Positions 8,581 to 16,776 are shown, counted from the stretch's first letter. The stretch: 18,990 nucleotides of DNA from CAYYWP01 sp050176585 (GCA_050176585.1 JBFXHX010000060.1:1-18990); one strand, 5' to 3'. Notes: a model not told the origin generated them from the letters alone. Numbers and translations: made by a program.

Positions 8581-8604
8581 GGGCCGTCGTCCGCGTCAAC
8601 GATC
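8563..8604. repeat. Imperfect inverted repeat at the convergent DUF2585/MscS 3' ends
   Basis: Arms GATCGTCAACGCGG (8563-8576) and CCGCGTCAACGATC (8591-8604) are complementary at 12 of 14 positions, with 14 bases between them. It lies where two genes converge, covering the MscS stop codon, so it could act as a hairpin terminator for either direction. There is no T-run after it, which argues against a classical intrinsic terminator. Confidence 0.35.
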
Positions 8605-9825
8605 GCCGCCCCATCGCTCGCGCAGCAGCACTTCGTTGCGCGGATACGCGGGAACGATGCGGGCGCGGTGCTCGGGCTTCGCGATCTCCTCGGCCGCGGC
8701 GAGCACCAGGGCCGAGGACCAACCGCGGCGCGTGCGCACCGGGACGAGGTAGCGGATCGTACAATTCGTCCACGCATCGGCCAGCGAGACATAGACGCGC
8801 GGCAACTCTTCCACCTCGAACGCCAGGCGCTGGACGGTCAACAGATCCTGGTAGCGCTGCGCCGCGGCGGCCATCTCGCTGCCGAGCGCGCGGCGGGCCA
8901 CCGCTTCGAGCACCGACGCGGTATAGGCCAGATCGCTCTCGTTGGCGACGTTGATGGTGACCTCGTCCCACACATACGGGAAATCGCGACTGTAGTTCAC
9001 CACGTTCGAGCGCAGGATCTCCCAGTTCGGCACGGTGATGAGCGCGCCGGTCGGCTGCGCCGCCGTCACCGGTTTGCCCTCGCCACCGGCCTCCCACACC
9101 GTGGTGGTCAGGATGTCGATGCGGTACACGTCGCCGAACACGTCGCCGACGGCGATGCGGTCGCCGACCCGGTAGTAGCCGCGAAACGAGTTCAGCAACC
9201 AGCCGGTGAAGCTCTCGATCGGCGTCTGCAGCGCCCACGACGCCGCCAGGCCGAGCAGACCGACCGAGCCGACCACCGCCCGCACGTCGCCGGCCAGCAC
9301 GCTCAGCGACGCGATCACCGCGACCGCGAAAATCACCACGCGGGCGAGGGCGCTCAGGGCTTCGCGCCGCTGCCAACCGCGCAGGGTCCGTCGCAAGACC
9401 GCGTGCACCAGCCGGGCGATCAATGCCGCGCTCACCAGCAGGACCAGCACGATCGCCAGCCGCGGCAGGAAGCCGTAGAAACCGAACGCCAGATCACGGA
9501 TCGTCGCAGTCGCCTCGCTGACCGCGACGGCCGGATCGGCGACCACCTCGCCTCCGCTCTGAGCTTCGGCCGCCGCCACGATGCTCTCGCCCTCGAGCGG
9601 CGCGTCCCCCCACAGCATCAGCAACAGTCCGGTGATGGCAACCGCCAGTATCGATCCCTGCCGAAACCGGCGCAGCCGCCGCTGTGCGGCGCGCTGAAAT
9701 GTGCCGGCGTCATAACGACGGGGAGCACGCCGACGCGCCCGCAGCCGCGACGAGCGGCGAGCCGATCGTGCCGGGCGACGGGTCACCGTCGCCGGACGCG
9801 GGTTGCGGATAAAGCGCCGGACCAT
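8596..9825 (-). CDS. MscS-type mechanosensitive ion channel (first of two)
   Basis: About 409 residues from ATG 9825. An Arg-rich N-terminal tail (about 1-55) precedes a helix (ILAVAITGLLLMLW), a periplasmic linker with an acidic Ala/Glu stretch, and further helices. The pore-lining helix and start of the beta domain then follow: VGSVGLLGLAASWALQTPIE, NSFRGYYRVGDRIAVGD, then FGDVYRIDILTTTVWEAGG, ITVPNWEILRSNVVNYSRDF. This is the MscS core that vents solutes on hypo-osmotic shock. An unusual Gly/Lys/Thr insert (EGKPVTAAQPTG) sits between the two beta strands. Upstream ATG or GTG codons would only add low-complexity sequence. The gene reads toward the DUF2585 fragment. Confidence 0.87.
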   Translation of the reverse strand: MVRRFIRNPRPATVTRRPARSARRSSRLRARRRAPRRYDAGTFQRAAQRRLRRFRQGSILAVAITGLLLMLWGDAPLEGESIVAAAEAQSGGEVVADPAVAVSEATATIRDLAFGFYGFLPRLAIVLVLLVSAALIARLVHAVLRRTLRGWQRREALSALARVVIFAVAVIASLSVLAGDVRAVVGSVGLLGLAASWALQTPIESFTGWLLNSFRGYYRVGDRIAVGDVFGDVYRIDILTTTVWEAGGEGKPVTAAQPTGALITVPNWEILRSNVVNYSRDFPYVWDEVTINVANESDLAYTASVLEAVARRALGSEMAAAAQRYQDLLTVQRLAFEVEELPRVYVSLADAWTNCTIRYLVPVRTRRGWSSALVLAAAEEIAKPEHRARIVPAYPRNEVLLRERWGGDR

Positions 9826-10133
9826 GGACGCGAGGTTCGACAAGCAGCCGTTGTGCCACACGGCCACACTACCCATCTGCCGCTTGGCGGCGCGATCACC
9901 GACGCGCCCGCCAGCCTGGCGGCGCAGCTTGCACGCGGCCGGGGTTGTATTCACCGCCGTTCTTACATCGCGGCTCCGTGGCGGTGCAGGCACAATCTGC
10001 AAGGTTTGGCGGCCAATGTTCCGAGACCGGCAACACGTTCACCGCGCCTGGCTTTGCGCGCTTCGCTGCGCACGTACCGTGCGGATGAGCTCCCGGCCGC
10101 GGCGACGATCGACTCGGTGCGACGATGCGGGAT
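9826..10133. other. About 300 bp intergenic, no gene seen
   Basis: Lies between the divergent MscS gene and the lipoprotein-like remnant. It should carry the MscS promoter. No recognisable protein, RNA gene or strong repeat was found. Confidence 0.4.
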
Positions 10134-10400
10134 GACAGCGGCGATGCTCCTGCCGCTGGCGCTCGCATCCGTGGTGGCCGCCACACCTGCGCCGCGGACG
10201 TCACCACGACCATGATGAAGGCGGCCCTCGAACCGCCGCGCCCCAGCGTGCGCGAGCTCGTGCTCGTGCTGCACGACGCCGCGCACAGCGAGAGCCGTTG
10301 GACGGCCCGCCAGGCGCGAAAGCCCGGCCCAGCCGGCGGCCCCGCGGCGATGCACTGCGTCGCCGCGGCTATGCGCGAGCGCGAGCACGCCATGTGGCCG
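10134..10400 (+). pseudogene. Possible remnant of an exported LolA-like (lipoprotein-sorting) protein
   Basis: ATG 10134 opens a short frame resembling a signal peptide (MTAAMLLPLALASVVAATPA) that stops soon after. In the next frame, from about 10190, protein-like sequence continues: TTTMMKAALEPPRPSVRELV then LVLHDAAH, SRWTARQARK. The second part recalls the start of 'outer membrane lipoprotein-sorting' (LolA-like) proteins, which begin with a mature ALEPxRPSxR..x..V motif after a signal peptide. This is a tentative recollection, not a demonstrated match. If right, the gene has an indel near 10180 and is lost after about 10330. The following sequence converges on the BON gene. Confidence 0.28.
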
Positions 10401-10417
10401 GGGGCCGGCGCGCGGGC

Positions 10418-11078
10418 TCAGCGTTTATCCGTGCGGACCAGGAGCTCGTTTTGAACTGAGCGCACGCCCCGAATGGATCGGGCAGTCCGCTCCGCCGCGC
10501 GCCGCGCCGCATCGCTGGGCACGACGCCGAACAGCGTCACCACGCCATCCTCGGTGTCGACGGCGATACTCCCTGCCGCGATGCTGGGATCGTCTTTCAG
10601 CGCCGCTTTCACCGCCGTCGTCAGCCAGGTATCACGCGCCGGATTGTCCTCGGCTCCTGCCGCGGACGCATCACCCGAAATTTCCTTCTCCGTCAGCGAT
10701 GGCGGCGTTTCGACGACGCTCCGCACGCGTTGCACGCCGGCGACACCGCGCGCTATCCGCACTGCCCGCTGCAGCTCGCTGAGACTCTTGGCCGTGCCGC
10801 CTAACACGACCACGCCCGCATCGGCGGACTCGACACGAATACCGGTGTTGGCCAGCCCCGGGTCGCCGCGCAGCGCCAAGATCACATTTTCCTCGACCGC
10901 TTTGTTTTGATCCTTCATCGCGGGCTGCAATGGCGGGGCGACGACCGTGATCAGATTGCGGACCTCACGGACACCGACGACCCGGCGGGCGATCCGCTCC
11001 GCGTCCGCCTTGGCGGATTCGGAACCGACCGTCCCGTAGAGCGTGACGCGGCCATCCGTGGTGTCGACATGCAGCTGC
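10418..11078 (-). CDS. Protein with three BON domains, N-terminus in assembly gap
   Basis: The frame runs unbroken from the gap to the stop. It shows three BON repeats in order. The first is partial (VDTTDGRVTLYGTV then RRVVGVREVRNLITVV). The second has AVEENVILALRGDPGLAN, VVVLGGTAKSL and RIARGVAGVQRVRSVV. The third has WLTTAVKAALKDDPS, VDTEDGVVTLFGVVPS and RSIRGVRSVQNELLV. BON domains bind phospholipid or envelope surfaces; OsmY-type members are periplasmic and osmotically induced. Any signal peptide would lie in the gap, so location is inferred. An internal TTG at 10930 could be mistaken for the start, but the first BON repeat continues upstream without a stop. It is divergent from the GH15 gene across the gap and sits between an MscS channel and a trehalase-like enzyme. 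Confidence 0.88.
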
Positions 11079-11178
11079 NNNNNNNNNNNNNNNNNNNNNN
11101 NNNNNNNNNNNNNNNNNNNNNNNNNNNNNNNNNNNNNNNNNNNNNNNNNNNNNNNNNNNNNNNNNNNNNNNNNNNNNN
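11079..11178. other. Assembly gap of 100 N (nominal size)
   Basis: Separates two divergent genes that both lack their 5' ends. The missing start of GH15 (about 70-90 codons) plus the start of the BON gene and their promoters cannot fit in 100 bases. Confidence 0.98.
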
Positions 11179-12814
11179 GGTGCGGCGCACGCGGCGCGCG
11201 TATCGCAACGATACCCTAGTGCTCGAGACGACGTTCGAGACCGACAGCGGCAGCGTGGCGGTGATTGACTTCATGCCGCCGCACAGCGTCGAGCCCGACG
11301 TCGCGCGGATCGTCGTGGGAACCAGCGGCCAGGTGGCGATGCGGATGGAGCTCATTTTGCGATTCGACTACGGCTCGCTCGTTCCGTGGGTGCGCCGCTG
11401 CAGCGACGGCTTGCAAGCCATTGCCGGGCCCAATGGGTTGCATATCGCCACACCGGTGGAGACGCACGGCGTGGACATGCGCACCGTGGCGGAGTTCACG
11501 GTGCACGCCGGCGACCGTGTGCCCTTCGTCATCACCTGGCATCCCTCACACGAGGACGCGCCCGCCACGGCGCCGGCGGATGACCTTCTCGCCAGCACAG
11601 AACGGTGGTGGGAAGACTGGACCGCGCACTGCACGTACGATGGCAAGTGGCGTCCCGCCGTGGTGCGCTCACTGATCACACTCAAGGCGCTGACCTATGC
11701 ACCGACCGGCGGAATCGTTGCAGCGCTGACGACGTCGCTGCCCGAACGTATCGGCGGCGTGCGCAACTGGGACTACCGCCTCTGCTGGCTGCGCGACGCC
11801 ACCTTCACGCTCTATGCCCTGATGATCGGCGGCTACGAAGCGGAAGCATCTGCTTGGCGCGATTGGCTGGTGCGCGCCGTGGCCGGTATGCCATCGCAGG
11901 TGCAGCCGCTGTATGGACTCGCCGGCGAGCGCCAACTGACCGAGATCGAGCTGCCTTGGTTGCCGGGCTACGAAGCCTCGCGGCCCGTGCGCATCGGCAA
12001 CGCGGCGCACCGCCAGCTGCAGCTCGACGTCTTCGGCGAGCTGATGGACGCCCTCGACTTCGCGCGCCGGGCGGGGCTCGAGCCGGATCCCGACGCGTGG
12101 CGCGTCGAACGCGCGTTGATGGATTATCTCGAGTCGAGCTGGCAGCTGCCGGACGCGGGGATTTGGGAGATGCGCGGGCCCAGGCGCGATTTCACGCATT
12201 CGAAAGTGATGGCCTGGGTCGCCTTCGACCGCGCCGTAAAAGCGGTCGAGGAGTTCGGACTCGACGGGCCCGTGGAGCGCTGGCGCCGGCAGCGCGACGC
12301 CGTCCACGCACAGGTCTGCCGCGACGGCTTCGATCGCGAGCGCAACACATTCGTGCAGTACTACGGCGGCCGCGAGCTCGACGCCGCGCTGCTGATGATT
12401 CCGCTGGTAGGCTTTCTGCCGCCGGAGGACGAGCGCGTGCGCGGCACGGTCGCCGCCGTCGAGCGCGAGCTCACCAACGCGCAGGGCTTCGTATTGCGGT
12501 ACGCAAGCCACACCGGCGTGGACGGGCTGCCCGCCGGCGAGGGCTGCTTCTTGCTTTGCACGTTCTGGCTGGTGGACAACTACGCGCTCCTCGGGCGTCA
12601 CGCAGAAGCCCAGGCGCTGTTCGAAAAGCTGCTCCGCATCGCCAACGACGTCGGTTTGCTACCGGAAGAGTATGACGCATCTGGCGCGCGCTTTCTCGGC
12701 AACTTTCCCCAGGCCTTCTCGCACGTGGCGTTGATCAATTCGGCCCGCAACCTCAGCGGCCATGGAGGGCCGTCGGAAGACCGTGGCTCTGGCAGCGCGA
12801 CCAGGTGCCGCTAG
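11179..12814 (+). CDS. Glycoside hydrolase family 15 (trehalase/glucoamylase-like), 5' end in gap
   Basis: About 544 codons in one clean frame. The visible part opens at RAYRNDTLVLETTFETDSGS, the end of the N-terminal beta-sandwich, and continues into the (alpha/alpha)6 barrel. Substrate-site block: RNWDYRLCWLRDATFTLYAL. General-acid region: DAGIWEMRGPRRDFTHSKVM, with the Glu of GIWE. General-base region: LLPEEYDASGARFLGNFPQA then FSHVALINSA. These match the bacterial GH15 proteins often annotated as trehalase or glucan 1,4-alpha-glucosidase; trehalose is likely but maltose-type glucans cannot be excluded. No signal peptide can be assessed because the start is missing. Context with MscS channels and a BON protein suggests osmolyte turnover. 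Confidence 0.93.
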
Positions 12815-12894
12815 GGCTCCCCGTCACCGGAACTGCGCCACCGGACGACATGAACTCGGCCGCTTGCGAGCGATCGAAAGGGCACGGATAGTGC

Positions 12895-12994
12895 NNNNNN
12901 NNNNNNNNNNNNNNNNNNNNNNNNNNNNNNNNNNNNNNNNNNNNNNNNNNNNNNNNNNNNNNNNNNNNNNNNNNNNNNNNNNNNNNNNNNNNNN
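12895..12994. other. Assembly gap of 100 N (nominal size)
   Basis: Falls inside the TamA-like gene on the minus strand. The 80 bases between the GH15 stop and the gap show no recognisable coding sequence. Confidence 0.98.
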
Positions 12995-13429
12995 GGGATC
13001 TGGCGCGCAGCGACGCTTCTTCATCGGCGGCCAAGTTGAAGTCTGTCGCCATGATAGCGATCGATTTCACCGAGGTGATCGGCCCGGGTTCTGATGACGA
13101 TGGCGATCGCGATCTTCGCGCCGGCGAAGGTGCGATCGTGCGTCACCTCGGCTTCGTAATAGCCAGCCTCGCACAGGTTGCCCGTGCGCTCCAGATCGGT
13201 GCGAAAGACCCTGGGGCTAAGTGCAGCGGATCGAAGCAACGCTGCCACGGTGTACCACGGCGCCGGGACGCTGAGCATTTCGCCGCGGACGCCGCGCTGC
13301 TCCAAAAGCTTCGCCGGTGATGGCGACTTCGGAGATGGTCAGCTCCGCGTCGCCGCACACGTCGTCCACACTGACGGCAGCCGCCGCAGAGCCGGAGAGG
13401 AGTATGAGGAGGAGGACGCGCCTGAACAC
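12995..13429 (-). pseudogene. Frameshifted N-terminal part of an Omp85/TamA-like outer-membrane assembly protein
   Basis: GTG 13429 starts a signal peptide (MFRRVLLLILLSGSAAAA), then VDDVCGDAELTISEVAITGE, the first strand of a POTRA domain. The homology moves frame near 13312 to LLEQRGVRGEM and PRVFRTDLERTGNLCEAGYY then EAEVTHD, the classic POTRA helix/strand pattern (DLERxxxxYxxxGYYEAEV). It moves again near 13091 to EPGPITSVKSIAIMATDF, the start of the next POTRA. Two indels in 330 bases plus the gap leave the beta-barrel unseen. BamA/TamA family members insert or translocate proteins across the outer membrane; the short first POTRA fits TamA better than BamA. It lies 148 bases downstream of the second MscS gene on the same strand. 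Confidence 0.72.
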
Positions 13430-13577
13430 GGCTGTCGTCGTGCGGATACCATGCCGGCAGTCGCGTCACGGCTGACAGCCGGCCAGAACGGAACATTCAC
13501 ATCAAGGCCCATCCTTGAGCGAGGTGGGTAATCGCTCCAATCTCGGCTCTGTGCTCGCGGCAGTCGGGAGGGGCGCA

Positions 13578-14954
13578 CTAGGCGATCGCGGAGCCGCGCG
13601 GTGGATAGTCGAGCGTATCGGCGAGCCGAGCGAGTTGCTCTGACGGAAGCTGCGGCAAGCCGAGCGCTTTTTGCTGGCGCCATCGTTCCACCTGATGCTC
13701 CGCGGCTTCGCGGCGCCGCGGGTCGAGTCCGTGGTCGCGTGCCAGGTACAGCGTCTGCGACGGGAATGCGAACCCGGTTCCGCTGGCGGCTACCACGTCC
13801 ATGATGCGCAGGAGAAGATCCTCTTGCACAGCTAGAAACTCGTTGATGTCCGCCGTCCGAACGTAGGCGAAGAGCTCGACATCGAACGATGAGGCCCCGA
13901 ACTGTACGAAGCGCACGCGTGCCGGATCGGGATGCACTTTCGGGTGGCTCGCCAGCAGCTGCTTGAGCCCGATCAGCACGTGGCGCAACTGATCCGCCGA
14001 CGTTTCGTAGCGCAGGCCGAGCGTGGCGTGGAACCAGATGCGATCGCGGCTGGTGAAGTTCTCCAGCGCCAGCGCCGCGAACTCGCCGTTGGGGATGGAG
14101 ACGACCGTGCGGTCGAGGGTGCGGATACGCGTCGACCGCAACCCGATGTCTTCGACCGTGCCGACACGGTCGCCAAAGCGGCAGAAATCACCGACCCGCA
14201 CCGGCTGATCAGCGATCAGCGTCAAGCCGCCGAAGAGATTCTCGACGGTCTTCTGCGCCGCCAACGCGACCGCCAGGCCGCCGACTCCGAGACCGGCGAG
14301 AATGGCGGTGACGTTGAATCCCAGGTTTTGCAGCGTGGCAAGCCCGGCGAGCGCGACGACCGCCGCTTTCATCGCACGCCGCCCGAGTGGCATCAGCGTT
14401 ATCGCGCTCGCCTGACCACGCGCCGCAAGCCGCTCGGTGACGAGCGCCGCCACCACGTCGATGACGCGCGTCACGAACCAGGCCAGGGCGAGGATGATGA
14501 TCACACGGCCGATCTGGTTGACGAAGGCCTGCACGGGAGCCGCTAGACGCAGCAGATGCGTGCCGCCGGTGAAAATCATCGCGGCGGCGATCAAGCGTGC
14601 CGGCGCGGCGGCGGCTTCCAGGAAGCGATCGTCCGCGGTGGTCCGTGAGTGGGCCACGAGCGCACGCGCGGCGCGCAGCATGATCGTAACCAGCGCCCAG
14701 GAAAGGATCCATGCCAGCAGGAGCAACGCCAGCAGGCCGATCCATTGCCAGAGCTGTACGTCCAGTACGGCGATATCGAAGAACACGCTCGGTAGCAGTT
14801 CGCGGACCACAGCATGTGCAAGCGCCGGCGTCGGCGCGCCCGCGGTGGGAGTGTTCTGCGCCACCGCGTTCACGGCCGGCAGCTCGGCGACGCAGAGCGC
14901 GACCAAGCACGCCGTAATGCGTGCTTGGAGACATGAGCGCATCGGACGGAGCAT
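13578..14954 (-). CDS. MscS-type mechanosensitive ion channel (second, with signal peptide)
   Basis: The true start is ATG 14954 (458 residues), not the far-upstream codons of the open frame. A strong Shine-Dalgarno GAGGAGGT precedes it by 7 bases, and the product begins with a signal peptide (CLQARITACLVALCVAELPA) ending near VNAVAQ. Helices follow (LWQWIGLLALLLLAWILSWA and others). Then come the TM3/pore helix NLGFNVTAILAGLGVGGLAV, AAQKTVENLFGGL, and the beta domain RVGDFCRFGDRVGTVEDIGL, then STRIRTLDRTVVSIPNGEFA. This is a canonical MscS core, closer to YnaI/YbdG-type channels with extra helices than to minimal MscS. It is unlike the other channel at 8596-9825 in sequence, so it is not a recent duplicate. 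Confidence 0.92.
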   Translation of the reverse strand: MLRPMRSCLQARITACLVALCVAELPAVNAVAQNTPTAGAPTPALAHAVVRELLPSVFFDIAVLDVQLWQWIGLLALLLLAWILSWALVTIMLRAARALVAHSRTTADDRFLEAAAAPARLIAAAMIFTGGTHLLRLAAPVQAFVNQIGRVIIILALAWFVTRVIDVVAALVTERLAARGQASAITLMPLGRRAMKAAVVALAGLATLQNLGFNVTAILAGLGVGGLAVALAAQKTVENLFGGLTLIADQPVRVGDFCRFGDRVGTVEDIGLRSTRIRTLDRTVVSIPNGEFAALALENFTSRDRIWFHATLGLRYETSADQLRHVLIGLKQLLASHPKVHPDPARVRFVQFGASSFDVELFAYVRTADINEFLAVQEDLLLRIMDVVAASGTGFAFPSQTLYLARDHGLDPRRREAAEHQVERWRQQKALGLPQLPSEQLARLADTLDYPPRGSAIA

Positions 14955-14961
14955 CAGCAAT

Positions 14962-14969
14962 ACCTCCTC
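14962..14969 (-). promoter_or_regulatory. Strong ribosome binding site of the second MscS gene
   Basis: GAGGAGGT on the minus strand, 7 bases before ATG 14954. It decides the start of this gene against the longer open frame. Confidence 0.8.
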
Positions 14970-15446
14970 TCGGCCGTCTCCCGGCCCAGACGTTGCACAG
15001 TGCGGCCAACGGCCGCCGCACCCGTGGGCGACGATCACGGAATGCCACTGTGCGTGCGTCCGAGAGTATATCTCTGGTCCGGTGGAACAAAAGACCGAAA
15101 CGGCCCACGCGGAGAGATCCATCGATTCGCCTACCAATGCAGCGACCGCGTCCATCACAGCGATCGCGGCGTGCAGTATCTGGCCATCCGCTACACCGAG
15201 CGCTTGGCGGTCGCGGGGATCGAACCGTCGGTCGGGAGCGTCGGTGATTCGTATGACAACGCCCCTCGCCGAATCGGTGATCGGCTTGTTCAAGGCGGAG
15301 GCCATTCGGCGATCCGGTCCGTGGCGGAGCATTGAGTCGGTGGAGTTCGCGACCCTTGAGTGGGTCGATTGGTTCAACAATCGCCGGCTGCTCGAACCGC
15401 TTGGCTACGTGCCGCCGCAGAGTACGAAGCTGCGCACCGTCGCACT

Positions 15447-15450
15447 CAGG
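15447..15450. repeat. Target-site duplication CAGG, left copy
   Basis: CAGG directly abuts the left end of the inserted IS. The other copy is at 16700-16703. Four bases is within the usual IS3-family range of 3-5. Confidence 0.8.
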
Positions 15451-15475
15451 TGAAGTTACCCCGGTTCCGTGGACA
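15451..15475 (+). repeat. Terminal inverted repeat of the inserted IS (end near orfB)
   Basis: Matches the other end (16675-16699, reverse complement) at 23 of 25 positions. It contains the stop codon of orfB. Confidence 0.85.
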
Positions 15476-16641
15476 GGTGGACGCTTTCGGACTTGGGGTC
15501 GGCGAGCTGCTGCCGTTCGTAGTTGATCGGTGACTCGTAGACGAGGGCTGAGTGCCGCCGATGGGGTTACCAGCCCTCGATGAAGTCGAAGACGGCCAGC
15601 CGCGCTTCGACCTGGTGCTTGAACCGGCGGCGGTCGAGCAGCTCGCATTCGAGCGTGGCGAAAAAGCTCGCGCACATCGCGTGGTCGTACGCGTCACCGA
15701 CCGATCCCGTCGAGGGCCGTACGGTCCTTTCGCGACAGCGCTGCCCGACGGCGATCGACGTGTACTGACACCCCTGATCGGAGTGGTGGATGACGTTGGT
15801 CGGCCGGCGCTGGGTGAACGCCATCGAGAGCGCCTCGAGCACGAGCGCGGTGCGCAGTGCGTTGCCATCGCCCGCCGACGATCCGGCGGCTCCCCGCATC
15901 GAGGACGATCGCGAGATACAGACACCCGGCCCAGGTCGGGATGTACGTGATGTCCGCCACCCAGAGCTGGTTCGGCCCCGCGGCGGTGAAATTGCGGGTG
16001 ACCAGATCCGGGATGCCGTGCGCGTCGCGCCCGCGGATGGGAGTCACCGCGTGCTTGCGCCGGCTCACGCCCGCCAAGCCCGCGGCCCGCATGAGGCGGG
16101 CGACGCGGTTGTGTCCGACGCGCACGCCTGGGCCCGCAGTTCGGCGTGTACGCGGGGCACCCCATATGTGCCCCGCGTACACGCGTGGACGCCGTGCAGC
16201 TGCTTGGTCAGCAGCGCGTCGGTGGTTGCCCGTGCCGACGCCGGTCGAGTGAGCCACGCGTAATACCCGCTGCGGGAGACACCCAGCACGCAGCAGAGCG
16301 TGGCGATGCGGTGGCGGGCCTGATGTGCTCTCACGAACCCGAATCCTCCGACGGAATCGAGCCGGTCTCCCCAGCAAACCAAGGCCGCGGCCTTTTTTAA
16401 GATCTCCCGCTCTTCGCGCAGCGCCTTGTTCTCGCGACGCAGGCGCCGCAACTCGCTCGTCGGTGGTCAGGCCGTCGGTCCGACGACCCACATCACGTTC
16501 AGCCTGGGCCACCCAGTTGCGGATCGACTGCGCGGTGGGCTCGAACTTCTCCGCCAGTTCCTCTGGCGTCCGACCGCCGCGCACCATCTCGATGAGCCGG
16601 GCCTTCAGCTCTCGCGGGTACGGTTTGTGCGATTTGGGCAT
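15456..16641 (-). pseudogene. IS3-family transposase OrfA/OrfB, multiply frameshifted
   Basis: OrfA begins at ATG 16641 (GAGGAG upstream): MPKSHKPYPRELKARLIEMV, a helix-turn-helix (TAQSIRNWVAQAERD), then the leucine-zipper LRRLRRENKALREEREILKK in another frame. OrfB follows with GVSRSGYYAWL, the integrase core NQLWVADITYIPTWAG (first Asp), VIHHSDQGCQYTSIA (second Asp) and SFFATLECELLDRRRF (Glu). It ends YESPINYERQQL...HLSTEPG with the TAA at 15456-15458 inside the terminal repeat. Shifts are needed near 16450 (missing about 2 bases), 16385 (extra T), 16128 (missing G), 15875-15890 (two), and 15575 (missing 2). All catalytic acidic residues are encoded, but not in one frame. Confidence 0.85.
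16392..16398 (-). promoter_or_regulatory. A AAA AAG programmed -1 frameshift heptamer
   Basis: On the minus strand the sequence A AAA AAG lies just after the OrfA leucine zipper (EILKK). This is where IS3-family elements shift -1 to make the OrfAB transposase. Correcting one extra T just downstream restores an OrfA tail WFAGETGSIPSEDSGS-stop in one frame and OrfB in the -1 frame, as expected for this family. Confidence 0.65.
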
Positions 16642-16674
16642 CGTGGACTCCTCTCCCCCCGGAAAGGGGTCAGG

Positions 16675-16699
16675 TGTCCACGAAACCGGGGTAACTCCA
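16675..16699 (-). repeat. Terminal inverted repeat of the inserted IS (end near orfA)
   Basis: Partner of 15451-15475. It lies 34 bases upstream of the orfA ATG, so the IS promoter is expected to overlap or adjoin it. Confidence 0.85.
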
Positions 16700-16703
16700 C
16701 AGG
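16700..16703. repeat. Target-site duplication CAGG, right copy
   Basis: Direct repeat of 15447-15450. It joins the two halves of the host transposase when one copy is removed. Confidence 0.8.
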
Positions 16704-16776
16704 AGACCCCAGCCATGGAGGCTGGACTCACATAACACAGCCTCCGGGAAACCCGGGGCGGTTCATAATGGCGTCC

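Larger units (their letters stand above)
15451..16699 (-). mobile_element. Complete-ended IS3-family insertion sequence, 1249 bp, inserted in another IS3 remnant
   Basis: Both ends are visible. 15451 begins TGAAGTTACCCCGGTTCCGT and the reverse complement of the other end, from 16699, begins TGGAGTTACCCCGGTTTCGT. The first 25 bases match except at two positions, and the ends are TG...CA as in the IS3 family. The element is flanked by CAGG on both sides. It carries orfA and orfB on the minus strand with an A6G frameshift heptamer. The transposase frames contain several indels, so this copy looks inactive unless they are sequencing errors. Confidence 0.88.
15143..16735 (+). pseudogene. IS3-family transposase OrfB C-terminal remnant, interrupted
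   Basis: The piece 15143-15450 encodes the end of the DDE catalytic core: VHHSDRGVQYLAIRYTERLA, SVGSVGDSYDNA, ESVIGLFKAEAI then EWVDWFNNRRLLEPLGYVPP. The second Asp (HHSD) and catalytic Glu (ESVIGL) are visible. One extra C in CCCC (15262-15265) shifts the frame between DNA and LAES, and one base is missing near 15417. At 15451 the inserted IS supplies an immediate TGA. When the insert and one CAGG copy are removed, the frame reads EAAHRRTQETPAMEAGLT to the stop at 16733-16735. This proves the two pieces are one gene. Confidence 0.82.
15143..16765 (+). mobile_element. IS3-family element remnant (left end lost), split by a second IS
   Basis: The right part of an IS3-type element on the plus strand. 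Recognisable sequence starts about 15143 with the end of the transposase and resumes after the inserted element at 16704, where ETPAMEAGLT-stop closes the gene. The outer end GGGAAACCCGGGGCGGTTCA, finishing at 16765, is a typical IS3-family terminal inverted repeat ending in CA. No matching left end (TGAACCGCC...) occurs between 14955 and 15143, so the left half, including orfA, was deleted. The remnant cannot move by itself. Confidence 0.8.

Noticed and set aside
8296..10215. 639-codon frame spanning the first N gap
   Set aside because: It crosses 100 N of unknown real length and is antisense to the MscS gene. Only its extreme ends overlap anything protein-like.
10907..11178. Apparent N-terminal extension of the GH15 gene across the second gap
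   Set aside because: The part left of the gap is antisense to the first BON repeat, and the join through N is arbitrary.
12824..12894. C-terminal end of the TamA-like gene left of the third gap
   Set aside because: No beta-barrel signature or terminal aromatic residue appears in any minus-strand frame of these 80 bases.
14955..15380. Extended N-terminus for the second MscS channel
   Set aside because: The extra 142 codons are antisense to the IS3 transposase remnant, while ATG 14954 has a strong ribosome site and a signal peptide.
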